From an uncultured bacterium (GTDB lineage Bacteria > Planctomycetota > GCA-002687715): a stretch of 64,000 bases of DNA. Position 1 is the first letter of the stretch, and each line of letters starts with the position of its first letter. The stretch covers positions 44,690 to 108,689 of the forward strand of contig CADEGH010000018.1 in NCBI GenBank assembly GCA_902826835.1, given 5' to 3'. The notes under the pieces were generated by a model. That model saw only the letters and a list, made by a program, of their open reading frames with translations. It was not told where the DNA came from and ran no database searches. Position numbers and translations under genes: made by a program. Of the stretch, positions 18,851 to 27,701 are shown piece after piece.

Positions 18851-19633
18851 TCAGCTCCGCGGTCGCCGGCGCTCGACAAACTTCGTGGACGGCGCCGAGG
18901 TGGCGGTCGGGAGCGATCCTTCCTTCGTGAGACGATCGGTCACGACGTCAAGGAGGTCCCAGAAGTTGTAGATCACGTGATCGGGCTTGGTGCGACCGAC
19001 CAAGTCGAGATGTTTGCCCTCGCGGCGATTCCACACCGTCACGAAGCCGGCGCCCTTAGCGGCATCCACATCGTGGATGGGATGGTCACCCACGTACATC
19101 GCTTCCTCGGGCCGGACTCGCACCCGTTCGGCCGCCCGCAGATAGAGCTTGGGATTAGGCTTGCCGATGCCCACGTGATCCGAAATGAGGATCGCGCTGG
19201 GGTTGATCCAGGGATACACCCGAAGACGAATCAACTTCTCCATCTGTTTGAGGGTAAGGCCAGAGCTGACCACCCCGAGGATCAGAGGCATTTCCGCCAG
19301 GAGGCGCAGCACCTCGACGACGTCGTCGTAGGAAGAGAGCTCCCGAAATTTGGTCTCGTGATAGGCCACCACTCCCGCGGCCACTACGAGCTGCGCATTC
19401 AGACCCGCCGTCGCCTCGAAGGGCAAGCGCGACAGGAGTTTGTCGTAGTGGTGCTCGTAGTTCGACGAAAACTCCTGCACCACCTCTTCCAATTCACGGC
19501 GCAGCACGTCGCGACTCGTCCTCACTCCCATCGCGAGCATGGCATCGATGGAGTTCTCGCGGGCCCGCACCGCGAAGGTACTGGTGCTGAACAGCGTATC
19601 GTCGATATCGAAGAAGATGGCTCGGAGGGGCAC
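18851..19633 (-). CDS. HAD-superfamily phosphatase-like hydrolase
   Basis: A 260-residue protein with all four HAD motifs: FFDIDDTLF (nucleophile D9 and acid D11), VSSGLT (motif II), GIGKPNPKLY (motif III lysine) and YVGDHPIHDVDAAKGAG (motif IV acids). A helical cap lies between motifs I and II. The form is close to phosphoglycolate phosphatase/haloacid dehalogenase subfamily I. The substrate cannot be read from the sequence. It is first in a three-gene run with the AsnB-like and TMTC-like genes. The C-terminal 30 residues are low-complexity and likely disordered. Confidence 0.85.
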   Translation of the reverse strand: MPLRAIFFDIDDTLFSTSTFAVRARENSIDAMLAMGVRTSRDVLRRELEEVVQEFSSNYEHHYDKLLSRLPFEATAGLNAQLVVAAGVVAYHETKFRELSSYDDVVEVLRLLAEMPLILGVVSSGLTLKQMEKLIRLRVYPWINPSAILISDHVGIGKPNPKLYLRAAERVRVRPEEAMYVGDHPIHDVDAAKGAGFVTVWNRREGKHLDLVGRTKPDHVIYNFWDLLDVVTDRLTKEGSLPTATSAPSTKFVERRRPRS

Positions 19634-19715
19634 GGAGATAGGCTACCAGATGGAGCCCGGCGCGGATAGGAAGTGGCGGTTTCGGCAGGATCGACGCGCC
19701 GATCAGGGGGCGCGC

Positions 19716-19731
19716 CCCCGCCGAAGCGGGG
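19716..19731 (-). terminator. GC-rich stem with UUCG-type tetraloop after secretin gene 1
   Basis: On the minus strand CCCCGC-TTCG-GCGGGG forms a perfect 6-bp stem with a TTCG loop, 12 bases past the secretin stop codon. No T-run follows, so it may stabilise the 3' end or slow transcription rather than act as a full intrinsic terminator. Confidence 0.4.
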
Positions 19732-19743
19732 ACGCGCGGCGAA

Positions 19744-22386
19744 TCACTTCGCCAGGCGAGCTTCCTCTTCGCTGAGGTCGACGATGCGGACGTGAAGAAC
19801 GATCATGAGATCGCGAATCTCGTCCGAGCGACCCTTGCGCGAGAATAGGAAGGAGATGAGCGGGATGTCCGAAAGGACCGGCACTTCCGAGCGGCGATCG
19901 ACCGTCTGAATGTGCTTGAGGCCACCGATGACGAGGTAACCGCCATCCGGTACCTTCACCGTGGTGGAAGCCTGCGAGTAGCGAACCTCCGGCAGCTCGA
20001 TCACCACCGGAGTGGTGAGACCCGAGAGATTGCTCTCGAAGGTCCGGATCGGGCGGATGAGGGTGGCCAGGGTCGGATTGACTTCCAAGGTGACGTACTT
20101 GCGGTCATGGCTGACCACCGGGCGAACGTCGAGGGTCAGGCCGTCCTGCACGACATCCACGATCGGATCGGCGATGAAGGCGGTCTGCGCAACTTCGACG
20201 TCGTAGTCCTTGACGTAGCTGACCTGGTTCACGAGGGTCAGATTCGCGCGCTGGCTGTTGAAGATCGTGAGGCGCGGAGCATTCAGCAACGCGTTGTCCA
20301 CGTTCTTCTCGACGGCGCGGAAGATCGCGCTGATCTGCAAATCGTCCAGGATGGAGAACTGGACGGTCGCCCCGCCGATGTTGGAGAGGATCGAACCTAG
20401 ACCGCGGTCGAAGACGCCTTCGGTTCGGCCTCGCAGATCGCCATTGTTTCCGAGGCCGTAGAAGAGGCCGGATGAGGGCGAAAGGCTGGCCGCCGAAGCG
20501 CCACCGGGCTGGCCGTTGTCGAAACCGGCGCTGGCGTTGTAGGGGGCGCCGTTGGTCACATCGTCGAGAAGACCGAGTTGGCCGGGGTTCGCGCCGCCGC
20601 CGCCGCGGTAATCGACTCCGATGTCCGAGATGAAGCCCCGAGTCAGGCTCAGGAATCGCGCTTCGACGTGGACGGAGATCTTGGTGAAGCGGCGCAGTTC
20701 GTCCAAGAACTGGCGGATCTGCTGGTGCACTTCGGGAGTCGTAGTGGCCACGATTTGGCCGGAGGACGGCGCGATCGCGAACCCTTCGACGTCCCAGGTG
20801 CCGCGTCCGACGTTTTCGCGGATCAGGTCCACGAGACGGTCCACCGTAGTTTCCTGGGTGGGCTCAAGGTTCTCGCCCCAGATGGCGGTTTTCGCCGTCT
20901 CGCCGGCTTGCCCAACCCGGAGGTTCAGGTTTGGAGCCTTGAAGTTCGGGAGGCTGATCGTGAGGTCGCGGACCTCGTAAACCTGGGGCACCGGCTTCCC
21001 GAGCGACTTCTCCTTCGTGGTGACGAGGAGCACGTCGTTGCGGAACGTCATCGCGAGCCCGAGCTGCTCGAGGATCGTGCCAAGGGCCGATCCGAGCGGC
21101 TGGTTGACCAGCGTGATTTGGACCTTCTCTTCGAGCTTCGCGGGATCGATCTCGCGATCGATCAGGATGTTGATGTCGCGGGTGCCGCGGATGTCCTTCA
21201 CGATTTCGGGCAAGGTCTTGCCCTCGTCGCCATAGTTCACATCGACGGTCTCACTCGCGAGCTTGGCGCGAATGACCCGGACCGCATCGCTGTCCTCGAC
21301 GGCCGCGAGCGAAGATTCGCCCTGCGCGCGCCTTAGGCTCAGCTCGTCCCAGTTCTTGTCCCAGCTCAAGATGCTGGTGTAGGGGATCTGGGCTTCGCGC
21401 ACCCGCTCAAGCCAAGTCTGGAAGCCTTCACGACGCTCGTTGTAGTAACGAGCACGCCAAGCGGCATCGCGTCCGCCGCGGGCTGCACTCAACAATTCCT
21501 TGGCCTGTCCGTGCGTGGGCTCGCGCTTGAGCACCCGCTCCGCGATCATCTCGGCGCTCTCGAAGTCTTCGCGGGAGAAGGCACCGATGCCCTCTTCCAT
21601 CATGGCGTGGACTTCGCGCGCATCGCGCTCGCGTCGGCGGCTCTCTTCGTCGCGCAGCTTCGAATACGCTTCGTCGAAAGCCTTGGTTTCGTTCTCCTTG
21701 CCTCGCTGCTCCAGGCGGACCGTGGTTTCGCGGAGCATGGAGCGCACGTCATCGGCGAGGGGGCCGAAGGGCGTCTGCCAAGGATCAAACTGGACGATGA
21801 GGCTCGCCTGCTCGAGAAGCTGCTTCGCCTCGTCGAGTTCGCCCGCCGCGAAGGCCCGATTGGCCTTCGTGTAGTTGTCCTGCACGATCGCGAGCTGCTG
21901 CTCGCGCATCAGCTTGCGGCGGTTCAGGACGTACTGGGTCAGCTCCTCCATGCTGTCGAGCTGCTGGCCTTGGAGGAGGCGAACTTGGCGTAGGCCCTCG
22001 ATGGCCTCGCGATTCGAAGGCTGGACCTCAAGAGCTTGGAGGATCGCCTTCTCGGCGCCCTCGAAGTTCGAGGCTTCCATCATCTTGCGGGCGGTGTTGA
22101 GGTAGCTCTGGACCAAAAGGTCGTTGCGCTGCCCAGCCAACCCGCGCTCTTCTTGCAGCCGTGCGAAATTCGGATCCGAACTCGGCGTGGACACGCCCGA
22201 CGGCGTGCTGGACACTGCCGGCGGCTGCGTCGTGTACATCGGAGGCACGCTGGCGGCCCCGGTGTCCACCGGGGTCTCGGCCATGGTTTCGGAGGGCGTG
22301 TCGCCCGTGTCCGACGAGCAGCCTGGGGCGCATGCGATCACGAGCAACCCCGCGAGCGCAAGCCCGCGACGGAGGAAAGAGCTCAT
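19744..22386 (-). CDS. TPR-secretin lipoprotein 1 (outer-membrane channel)
   Basis: An 880-residue protein. The start at 22386 has a GGTGGAG ribosome-binding site; a longer frame upstream is rejected. The signal peptide MSSFLRRGLALAGLLVIA ends in APGC, a lipobox-like cysteine. Residues about 60-190 form TPR-like helices, about 385-480 match an N0/STN-type domain (ILIDREIDPAKLEEKVQITL), and the C-terminal 300 residues are the secretin domain with its ending (VPVLSDIPLISFLFSRKG). Secretins form the outer-membrane gate of type II secretion and type IV pilus machines. It has its own promoter (22546-22573) and resembles the second secretin at 30836-33481 in size and layout. Confidence 0.85.
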   Translation of the reverse strand: MSSFLRRGLALAGLLVIACAPGCSSDTGDTPSETMAETPVDTGAASVPPMYTTQPPAVSSTPSGVSTPSSDPNFARLQEERGLAGQRNDLLVQSYLNTARKMMEASNFEGAEKAILQALEVQPSNREAIEGLRQVRLLQGQQLDSMEELTQYVLNRRKLMREQQLAIVQDNYTKANRAFAAGELDEAKQLLEQASLIVQFDPWQTPFGPLADDVRSMLRETTVRLEQRGKENETKAFDEAYSKLRDEESRRRERDAREVHAMMEEGIGAFSREDFESAEMIAERVLKREPTHGQAKELLSAARGGRDAAWRARYYNERREGFQTWLERVREAQIPYTSILSWDKNWDELSLRRAQGESSLAAVEDSDAVRVIRAKLASETVDVNYGDEGKTLPEIVKDIRGTRDINILIDREIDPAKLEEKVQITLVNQPLGSALGTILEQLGLAMTFRNDVLLVTTKEKSLGKPVPQVYEVRDLTISLPNFKAPNLNLRVGQAGETAKTAIWGENLEPTQETTVDRLVDLIRENVGRGTWDVEGFAIAPSSGQIVATTTPEVHQQIRQFLDELRRFTKISVHVEARFLSLTRGFISDIGVDYRGGGGANPGQLGLLDDVTNGAPYNASAGFDNGQPGGASAASLSPSSGLFYGLGNNGDLRGRTEGVFDRGLGSILSNIGGATVQFSILDDLQISAIFRAVEKNVDNALLNAPRLTIFNSQRANLTLVNQVSYVKDYDVEVAQTAFIADPIVDVVQDGLTLDVRPVVSHDRKYVTLEVNPTLATLIRPIRTFESNLSGLTTPVVIELPEVRYSQASTTVKVPDGGYLVIGGLKHIQTVDRRSEVPVLSDIPLISFLFSRKGRSDEIRDLMIVLHVRIVDLSEEEARLAK

Positions 22387-22545
22387 TTCTCCACCTTTCT
22401 TCACGGCAGGGCATCTCCTGTCGTCGGCCACGGTTCCAAGTTCATCGGTGCTTTCCCTGGGCATCCCGGCGATCACGAAGCGTGGCCCTGGGCGTTCCGA
22501 TTCGGAGCGCCCCGGTATTCCATCTGGTCCGAGCGAGGGGGGGAT

Positions 22546-22573
22546 TCTATACAGTGACCTTCCTAGACGTCAA
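22546..22573 (-). promoter_or_regulatory. Sigma70-like promoter for secretin gene 1
   Basis: On the minus strand TTGACG (22568-22573) and TATAGA (22546-22551) are separated by 16 bases. It lies in the gap between the sulfatase-fold gene and the secretin gene and gives a predicted leader of about 150 bases. Confidence 0.65.
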
Positions 22574-22596
22574 CCGGAGAGCCAGAAGGATTGCCA

Positions 22597-24462
22597 TCAG
22601 CGCCCCCGGTCGAGACGTCCGCGCAGCCGGCTCAGGTCCTGGAGCAGGCGGGGGTCGTCCCGGTCGAGAGCGGCGGCAGCCTCGAAGTCGGCCAGGGCTG
22701 AAGGGATATCCCCCCTCGCTTCGAAGGCCTGGGCTCGGAAGACAAAAGTGAGCGCCCGGGCTTGGCCGGACCGGATTTCTACCTCGGCCGCCCTGAAGAG
22801 ACGGTCCAGGTGGGAGGCCTCCTTCGTCAGCTCGTACCGTTGGAGGTGAATCTTGAGCAGGGCGTCGAGGCTCCGCCCGTCCCCGTGTTTCTCGAAGTGC
22901 CGTCGATAGAGCGATTCCGCTCGTTGCCACTGGAGGAGGCGAGCCTCTGGGGTGAGGCGAGGCTCGCGTCCGAGCAAGTCGCTCGCCCGAGCGGTCCAAA
23001 AGAGGAGGGCCGGGTGGTCCGGTAGGCGTTCCAGCCCGGGCCTCAGGTGGGCTTCGGCTGCCGCCGGGTCGCCCGCCCTGATGAAGCTCCGCGCGTCTTC
23101 CAGCGCCATGACCACGTCCCACTGCTCTTCGATCCGCGGAAGGGACCGATTTTCCTCTTCGGTCGGCTCCACCGGGAGCCCGCCAGGCCTCCCCCCAAGG
23201 TAGGGGTTGGCCGCGTCAGGAACGACAGCGACGGAGCCGCTCTTCCCGACCCTGGGGCGGGATAGGAATCGGAACAAATCTCGTTCGAGGTCGCGGGCCA
23301 CCTCGGGCGACTCATCCTTCGCAAGGTCGGGTTCTTGCCAACGAACGACCGAGTTTTTTCCCCCGCCCTCGACGAGTTTGCGGTCCCGCGTGTACCAAGC
23401 TCGCAAGCGAGCCGTGCGGTACTGGTAGTAGCCGTAGAGAGTTTCGGCGCTGTGGTGCCATGGACCAGTCCGACCGCGGAGTGACTCCCCGTCCCGCCCC
23501 CCCCACGTTCCCCCCGGAATTCCGCACAGATCCATGAGCGTCGGGTAGACGTCCACCAATCGGGCGGGTCCGCCGGCGAAAGCCCGGGGGTCGACGCCCG
23601 TCGGCGGCACGAGCACAAACGGCACCCGCAAGGTGGACTCCTGGAGCAGGAGTCCGTGAGTCAGTTCGCCCTCGTCGCCCAGGGCTTCGCCGTGATCGGA
23701 AGTCACGAGGATCACTTGGGGCCGCGAGCGCGAGCGGAAGGCCTCAAGGAGCCGCGCCAGTTGGGCATCTACGCGGCGGACCTCGGCGGCGTACCTCCCC
23801 CGCGGATCATCGCCCAGATCCTGGTCACCAGGGTGACGCTCGTAGGGTTGGTGCGGATCGAAGTAGTGGACGAAGAGGAATGCCGGCTCGTCCGAAAGCC
23901 CGCGGATCCAATTCAACGCGCGATCGGTCGTATCGCGCGCGGAGCGCTCGCGGAACGCCATCGCATCCTGGATTTGGCGATCCGGATTCGGCTGGTCCCA
24001 AGTTTCGAAACCGCTGGCCAACCCGGAGCGCCGTTCGAGGGGCTGACCCGACACGAATCCGGCAGTTCGGTATCCGGCGGCGCGAAGGTCCTCCGCGAGC
24101 AGGGAGTAGCCGCGCTCCGCCCGAGGGGGGACCACGAAGGAGTCGTTTTCCCGCACTGCGTGGTTGTCGGGGAACAGCCCCGAGAACAGCGAAGTATGGG
24201 CCGGGAGAGTCAGCGGCGTAGGGGTCAGTCCGAACGGGATGCGCGCCGCCTCGGAGTACAGCGCGTCGATCGTGGGAGTGATGCTGGCGATTGACCAGGG
24301 ACGAGCCGGATCAGCCAGCCACGACACGGTGTCCGCCCGCATCGTGTCGATCGAAACCAGCAGGATGTCGGGTCGTTGCGGGGGCCGATTCGCCCACCAC
24401 CATCCGGCCCCGGCAAGGCCGAGGATGAGGGCCAGCCCCAGGATCCGGAAGTGTCGCCTCAT
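22597..24462 (-). CDS. Sulfatase-fold (alkaline phosphatase superfamily) enzyme with TPR tail
   Basis: A 621-residue protein with an N-terminal membrane anchor (about 7-24). The catalytic fold is clear: ILLVSIDT holds metal ligand D39, PLTLPAHTSLFSG holds the nucleophile position, and VTSDHGEALGDEG with LTHG supply D256, H257 and H269. The nucleophile position is Thr85, not the Cys or Ser of the sulfatase CxPxR motif. It cannot be matured to formylglycine, so phosphodiesterase or phosphoethanolamine/phosphoglycerol transfer is more likely than sulfatase activity. The last 200 residues are TPR-like helices. It is last in the TPR-ExbB-ExbD-ExbD run, 71 bases after exbD2. Confidence 0.8.
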   Translation of the reverse strand: MRRHFRILGLALILGLAGAGWWWANRPPQRPDILLVSIDTMRADTVSWLADPARPWSIASITPTIDALYSEAARIPFGLTPTPLTLPAHTSLFSGLFPDNHAVRENDSFVVPPRAERGYSLLAEDLRAAGYRTAGFVSGQPLERRSGLASGFETWDQPNPDRQIQDAMAFRERSARDTTDRALNWIRGLSDEPAFLFVHYFDPHQPYERHPGDQDLGDDPRGRYAAEVRRVDAQLARLLEAFRSRSRPQVILVTSDHGEALGDEGELTHGLLLQESTLRVPFVLVPPTGVDPRAFAGGPARLVDVYPTLMDLCGIPGGTWGGRDGESLRGRTGPWHHSAETLYGYYQYRTARLRAWYTRDRKLVEGGGKNSVVRWQEPDLAKDESPEVARDLERDLFRFLSRPRVGKSGSVAVVPDAANPYLGGRPGGLPVEPTEEENRSLPRIEEQWDVVMALEDARSFIRAGDPAAAEAHLRPGLERLPDHPALLFWTARASDLLGREPRLTPEARLLQWQRAESLYRRHFEKHGDGRSLDALLKIHLQRYELTKEASHLDRLFRAAEVEIRSGQARALTFVFRAQAFEARGDIPSALADFEAAAALDRDDPRLLQDLSRLRGRLDRGR

Positions 24463-24533
24463 TCAAAGATTACGCCCGAGCCGCGTGAGCGGACCCGGGC
24501 ATTTCCTTTGCAAATTCTTGCCGGCTCCCGTCG

Positions 24534-25106
24534 TTACTTGATCTCGCCCTTCATCAACTTGTCGATGAGGGTCGCCGGAATTCCGCTGTACGAAATATCC
24601 GTGAACTGAGCGGCAATCATCATGTTCAGGGTGTTCACCACGTGCATGTGGGGAACCGCGGGATCGGCGTTGATCTTGGCCTTGGTGTCTGGAGCCGAAG
24701 CTCGAACCTTGTCCAAGTAGGATTTCACCCTCTCGAACGTGTCCGGCGGGTCCAGAAGCATCTGCACATTCTTGGGTTCCCGCTCGTCGCGCTGAACCTT
24801 CAGGATCTTCCCGAATGGTTCGTTGCTGCCGTTGCGCAGGATCACGATGGCCCGATCGAGGGGCGGCTTGTCCAGATCGCCCCGGGCGATTCTCAGGATG
24901 ATCTCGGCGTCCTCCGTCTCGATCGGGGACGGCGTGGCCGCTAATCCACGGTCCGTCGGGAGGAAGGACACCAACTTCCCTTCCAGGGTTTTGAACTTGA
25001 GCGAGCACATGAAGAAGATCAGCAGGAGGAAGGTGACGTCGATGATCGGCGTCATATCCGGCTTGGATTCTTCGTTTGCGAGTTCTTTGGCGACGTTGCT
25101 GGCCAT
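24534..25106 (-). CDS. exbD: ExbD/TolR-family protein 2
   Basis: A 190-residue protein with a short cytosolic N-terminus and one transmembrane helix carrying the family hallmark DMTPIIDVTFLLLIFF; the aspartates near the helix are those linked to proton flow in ExbD/TolR. The periplasmic part is longer than in classic ExbD (about 140 residues), with an insertion around LDPPDTFERVKSYLDKVRA. It follows exbD1 by 30 bases with its own ribosome-binding site (GGAG). It should work with the ExbB-like protein as a proton-motive-force-driven unit. The target partner is unknown, as no TonB or TolA is seen nearby. Confidence 0.9.
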   Translation of the reverse strand: MASNVAKELANEESKPDMTPIIDVTFLLLIFFMCSLKFKTLEGKLVSFLPTDRGLAATPSPIETEDAEIILRIARGDLDKPPLDRAIVILRNGSNEPFGKILKVQRDEREPKNVQMLLDPPDTFERVKSYLDKVRASAPDTKAKINADPAVPHMHVVNTLNMMIAAQFTDISYSGIPATLIDKLMKGEIK

Positions 25107-25136
25107 GGTCGTGACTCCAAATCTCCCAGGGGGAGA

Positions 25137-25709
25137 TCAGCCCTGGGGGTCTTTCTCAGCCACCGCGATCTCGAGTTTGTAGATCATCGGGCTCTCCGCC
25201 TTCTCACGCGCCGGGTTCCTGCCTGGAACGAAGGTGCAGTACTGGATGACCGCCTGCACCCAGCCGAAGACCTGTCCCTGGTCGCAGCGCACCAACACCG
25301 GCTTGCGCGAGGGGTAGGTACCGTCTCCGAGAGGCTTGTCGAGATCTGGGTAGAGAGCGGGGTCGGCGGCGCGGCGGAGCCACGCCCTCATGATGTCCAA
25401 GCTCTCCATCTGCCGACCGTCGACGAAGATGGGCGGCCAATCCGCGCGCATCGTCCCCTTCGCGATCCGCTCCTGGTTCTCTCTGGAACTGGGATCGACG
25501 ATGTTGATCGTCAACCGCTCTTTGTCCTTGCCTTCGTCCTCGCCGGCTTCCGTAGCCCGCGGCAGGATCAGGTATTCCAGATCCTGCTGCGTCATGTCCG
25601 TGATCACCATGAAGAAGATGATCAGGTTGAAGACCACGTCGATGATCGGGGTCATATCGATGGTGACGGATGATGAGGCCGAAACCCCTCGATCTCTTTT
25701 CTTGGCCAT
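25137..25709 (-). CDS. exbD: ExbD/TolR-family protein 1
   Basis: A 190-residue protein with transmembrane hallmark DMTPIIDVVFNLIIFF. It keeps the first aspartate and the DMTPIIDV block but differs from ExbD 2 elsewhere. The periplasmic domain contains an insertion (WPPIFVDGRQMESLDIMRAW) before the usual VLVRCDQGQVFGWVQAVIQYC strand-helix segment. The start at 25709 has an AGGA site. It lies 46 bases after exbB. The two ExbD proteins probably form a heteromer or serve different partners (inference). Confidence 0.9.
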   Translation of the reverse strand: MAKKRDRGVSASSSVTIDMTPIIDVVFNLIIFFMVITDMTQQDLEYLILPRATEAGEDEGKDKERLTINIVDPSSRENQERIAKGTMRADWPPIFVDGRQMESLDIMRAWLRRAADPALYPDLDKPLGDGTYPSRKPVLVRCDQGQVFGWVQAVIQYCTFVPGRNPAREKAESPMIYKLEIAVAEKDPQG

Positions 25710-25755
25710 CTTGATTCCTACTTTGTTCTAACGGACCAGGCGAGACCGGGGTTCA

Positions 25756-26469
25756 TCAGTGAGGAGCCGGACGGAAACGCTCGATCAAGTCTTCCCAGAT
25801 GGCATTCATTTCGAGAACGAGTTTCACGACTTTGTTGCGGAAGTAGAAGAAGCCGAGGCTGACCGGAATCGAAACCACCAGCCCGAGCAGCGTGGTCACC
25901 AAGGCTTCTTTGATGCCTCTGGCCAAGTCCGAAGGGGTGGGATTGGTCGTGGTCTCGATGATCGCGAAGGCCCCGAGCATTCCCGACACCGTTCCGAGCA
26001 ATCCGAGCAGCGGAGCCACGCTGGCGATGAAGGAGAGCCAAGAGATCTTGGCGTTGAGCTTGATCGCTTCTTCCTCGGCCACGGAGGCGGCGGCCGTCTC
26101 CATCGCGTCGAAGCCGTGCGGGTGCTTGGGAAGCGCCGCCGCCATGATGCGAGTGAGCGCGCAGGGATTCTGCTCGCAGTACTCGAACGCACCCTGGACG
26201 TCGTTGTTGTCGAGGTGAGACTCGATGGTCTCGATGGCCTCGGGAGGTGCCAACTTGGCGCGGCTGATCGAGATGAAGTGTTCGATGATCAGCGCGAGGC
26301 CGACGACCGAGCTGATGATGATCACGATGCCGAAGGGGCCACCGGCGCGCCAGATGAGACCGAGAAAGCTCTCCTGGTTGGGGGCCGGAGCGTTCTGGGC
26401 CAAGGCAGGGATGGAAGTCACCACCATCGCGATGGCGACAAGGAACAAGAAACGGAGGGCGGTGCGCAT
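25756..26469 (-). CDS. exbB: ExbB/TolQ/MotA-family proton channel protein
   Basis: A 237-residue protein. It has a cleavable-type N-terminal signal (MRTALRFLFLVAIAMVVTSIPALAQ), which classic ExbB lacks but many homologues with periplasmic N-terminal extensions have. Three transmembrane helices follow (about 42-64, 140-165 and 180-205). The channel core motif SVAPLLGLLGTVSGMLGAF and the following TTTNPTPSDLARGI-KEAL block are family signatures. It forms the pentameric motor ring around the ExbD helices. It is preceded by two TPR envelope genes and followed by two exbD genes in one run; the ribosome-binding site is AAGGA. Confidence 0.92.
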   Translation of the reverse strand: MRTALRFLFLVAIAMVVTSIPALAQNAPAPNQESFLGLIWRAGGPFGIVIIISSVVGLALIIEHFISISRAKLAPPEAIETIESHLDNNDVQGAFEYCEQNPCALTRIMAAALPKHPHGFDAMETAAASVAEEEAIKLNAKISWLSFIASVAPLLGLLGTVSGMLGAFAIIETTTNPTPSDLARGIKEALVTTLLGLVVSIPVSLGFFYFRNKVVKLVLEMNAIWEDLIERFRPAPH

Positions 26470-26532
26470 AGCGGAAAGTCCTTTTTCTCCGGATCATCTG
26501 CGGGGGGAAGGGGGCTCCCCCACCGAGTTAGG

Positions 26533-27642
26533 TCATCGATGCTGCTTCAAAAGTCGTCCCGCCTCCTCGGCGGAGCGGCTGCCAGGATACGTCGTCAGGA
26601 GCCGGTGGAAAGTGGTCCGGGCTTCCGCCCGCGCACCATTTTCTCCGGCCTCTGCCAAGGCGAGGTAGCTCCGGCCGAGCAAGAGCAGGGCGGCCGGGAA
26701 TTCGGTCTCCGACTCGAAGCGAGTGGCCAGGGCGGTGGTGAGGTTGATCCTGGCCCGATCGGGCAGGCCTTCAGCGAGAGCGATTTCCGCCTCGCCCATC
26801 AGGCCGAGGAAATCCGCCACCGGGAACTCCGCGGCGCGGCCACGCAACTCGGAAAAGACCTGTTTGGCTTCGTCCTTTTGGTTCCCCGCCAGGCGGCTGG
26901 ACCCCGATTCGTATTCGGCGCGATAACGGGCCAGGGAGGCCTCTTTCCGCGCTGGCCCGGGAGCCAGGGTTTCTGCCTGCTTGGCCCAATGGGTGGCGAG
27001 CGCAGCGTACGCCGCGGCGGCGTCCGCATGGGCCTGGGTCAGAGAAGCAAATTCCGCTCGGGCTTGGAGGATCCTGGGCACGTACGACTTGGGGAGGTCC
27101 GATACCGCAGCGTCGTGGGCGAGTTGCTCAAGAGCCTGCTTGCCCGCCTCGATCTCGAGAAGGTGGGCATGGGCGCGGGCCAGTCCGATTCTCGCCCGCA
27201 CCGAGAAGACCCCCGTTGGATCCAAGCGCAGGGTGGCCTGGAATGCATGCAAGGCCTCACGATGTTGGCCCAATCGGACCGCGGACTCCCCTCGCCAATA
27301 ATGCGCGGAGGGGGGAAGCCACGCCGGAGCTTCCGAAGCCCGCAAAGCCAAGGCCCAAAGCTGGAGCGCATCCCGGTAGTTTCCTGCGGAAAAACTCTCG
27401 CGTGCTTCGAGGTAGGAAGGCGGAGCATCGGATCGAACAATGTCCCGAACGAGATGTCCGGAAACGCTCACCGCGGTGCCATCGGCTTGAACATACTGCA
27501 CGGCGGCTCGATCCGCGGCCACCACGCGCCCATCTACCAGCGGAAGTTCCCCTTCCCGCTCGACCCGATCCTGCGTGACCGCCGCGTCGCTCAAAGCGAA
27601 CAGGGTCACGAGGGCAAATCCGGAAGGAAGGCGTGGAAGCAT
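26533..27642 (-). CDS. Exported TPR protein upstream of exbB
   Basis: About 369 residues from the ATG at 27642; a TTG 36 bases further upstream is an alternative. The N-terminus looks like a signal peptide (FALVTLFALSDAA). A small beta segment follows (LPLVDGRVVAADRAAVQYV), and residues about 80-365 are TPR-type helical repeats, ending in a YbgF-like unit (FHRLLTTYPGSRSAEEAGRLL). TPR proteins with this ending are common next to Tol/Exb genes, for example CpoB/YbgF. It is probably a periplasmic partner of the ExbB-ExbD unit (inference from context). Confidence 0.7.
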   Translation of the reverse strand: MLPRLPSGFALVTLFALSDAAVTQDRVEREGELPLVDGRVVAADRAAVQYVQADGTAVSVSGHLVRDIVRSDAPPSYLEARESFSAGNYRDALQLWALALRASEAPAWLPPSAHYWRGESAVRLGQHREALHAFQATLRLDPTGVFSVRARIGLARAHAHLLEIEAGKQALEQLAHDAAVSDLPKSYVPRILQARAEFASLTQAHADAAAAYAALATHWAKQAETLAPGPARKEASLARYRAEYESGSSRLAGNQKDEAKQVFSELRGRAAEFPVADFLGLMGEAEIALAEGLPDRARINLTTALATRFESETEFPAALLLLGRSYLALAEAGENGARAEARTTFHRLLTTYPGSRSAEEAGRLLKQHR

Positions 27643-27701
27643 GGTCTGGATCAAGGGCCGGGAGCGTAGACGAATCAAGAACGTTCAGTCAAGCCAATCC
27701 G

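Noticed and set aside
24474..24500. An imperfect stem-loop between exbD2 and the sulfatase-fold gene
   Set aside because: The stem has an internal loop and ends only 11 bases before the next start codon, so a terminator or riboswitch call is not supported.
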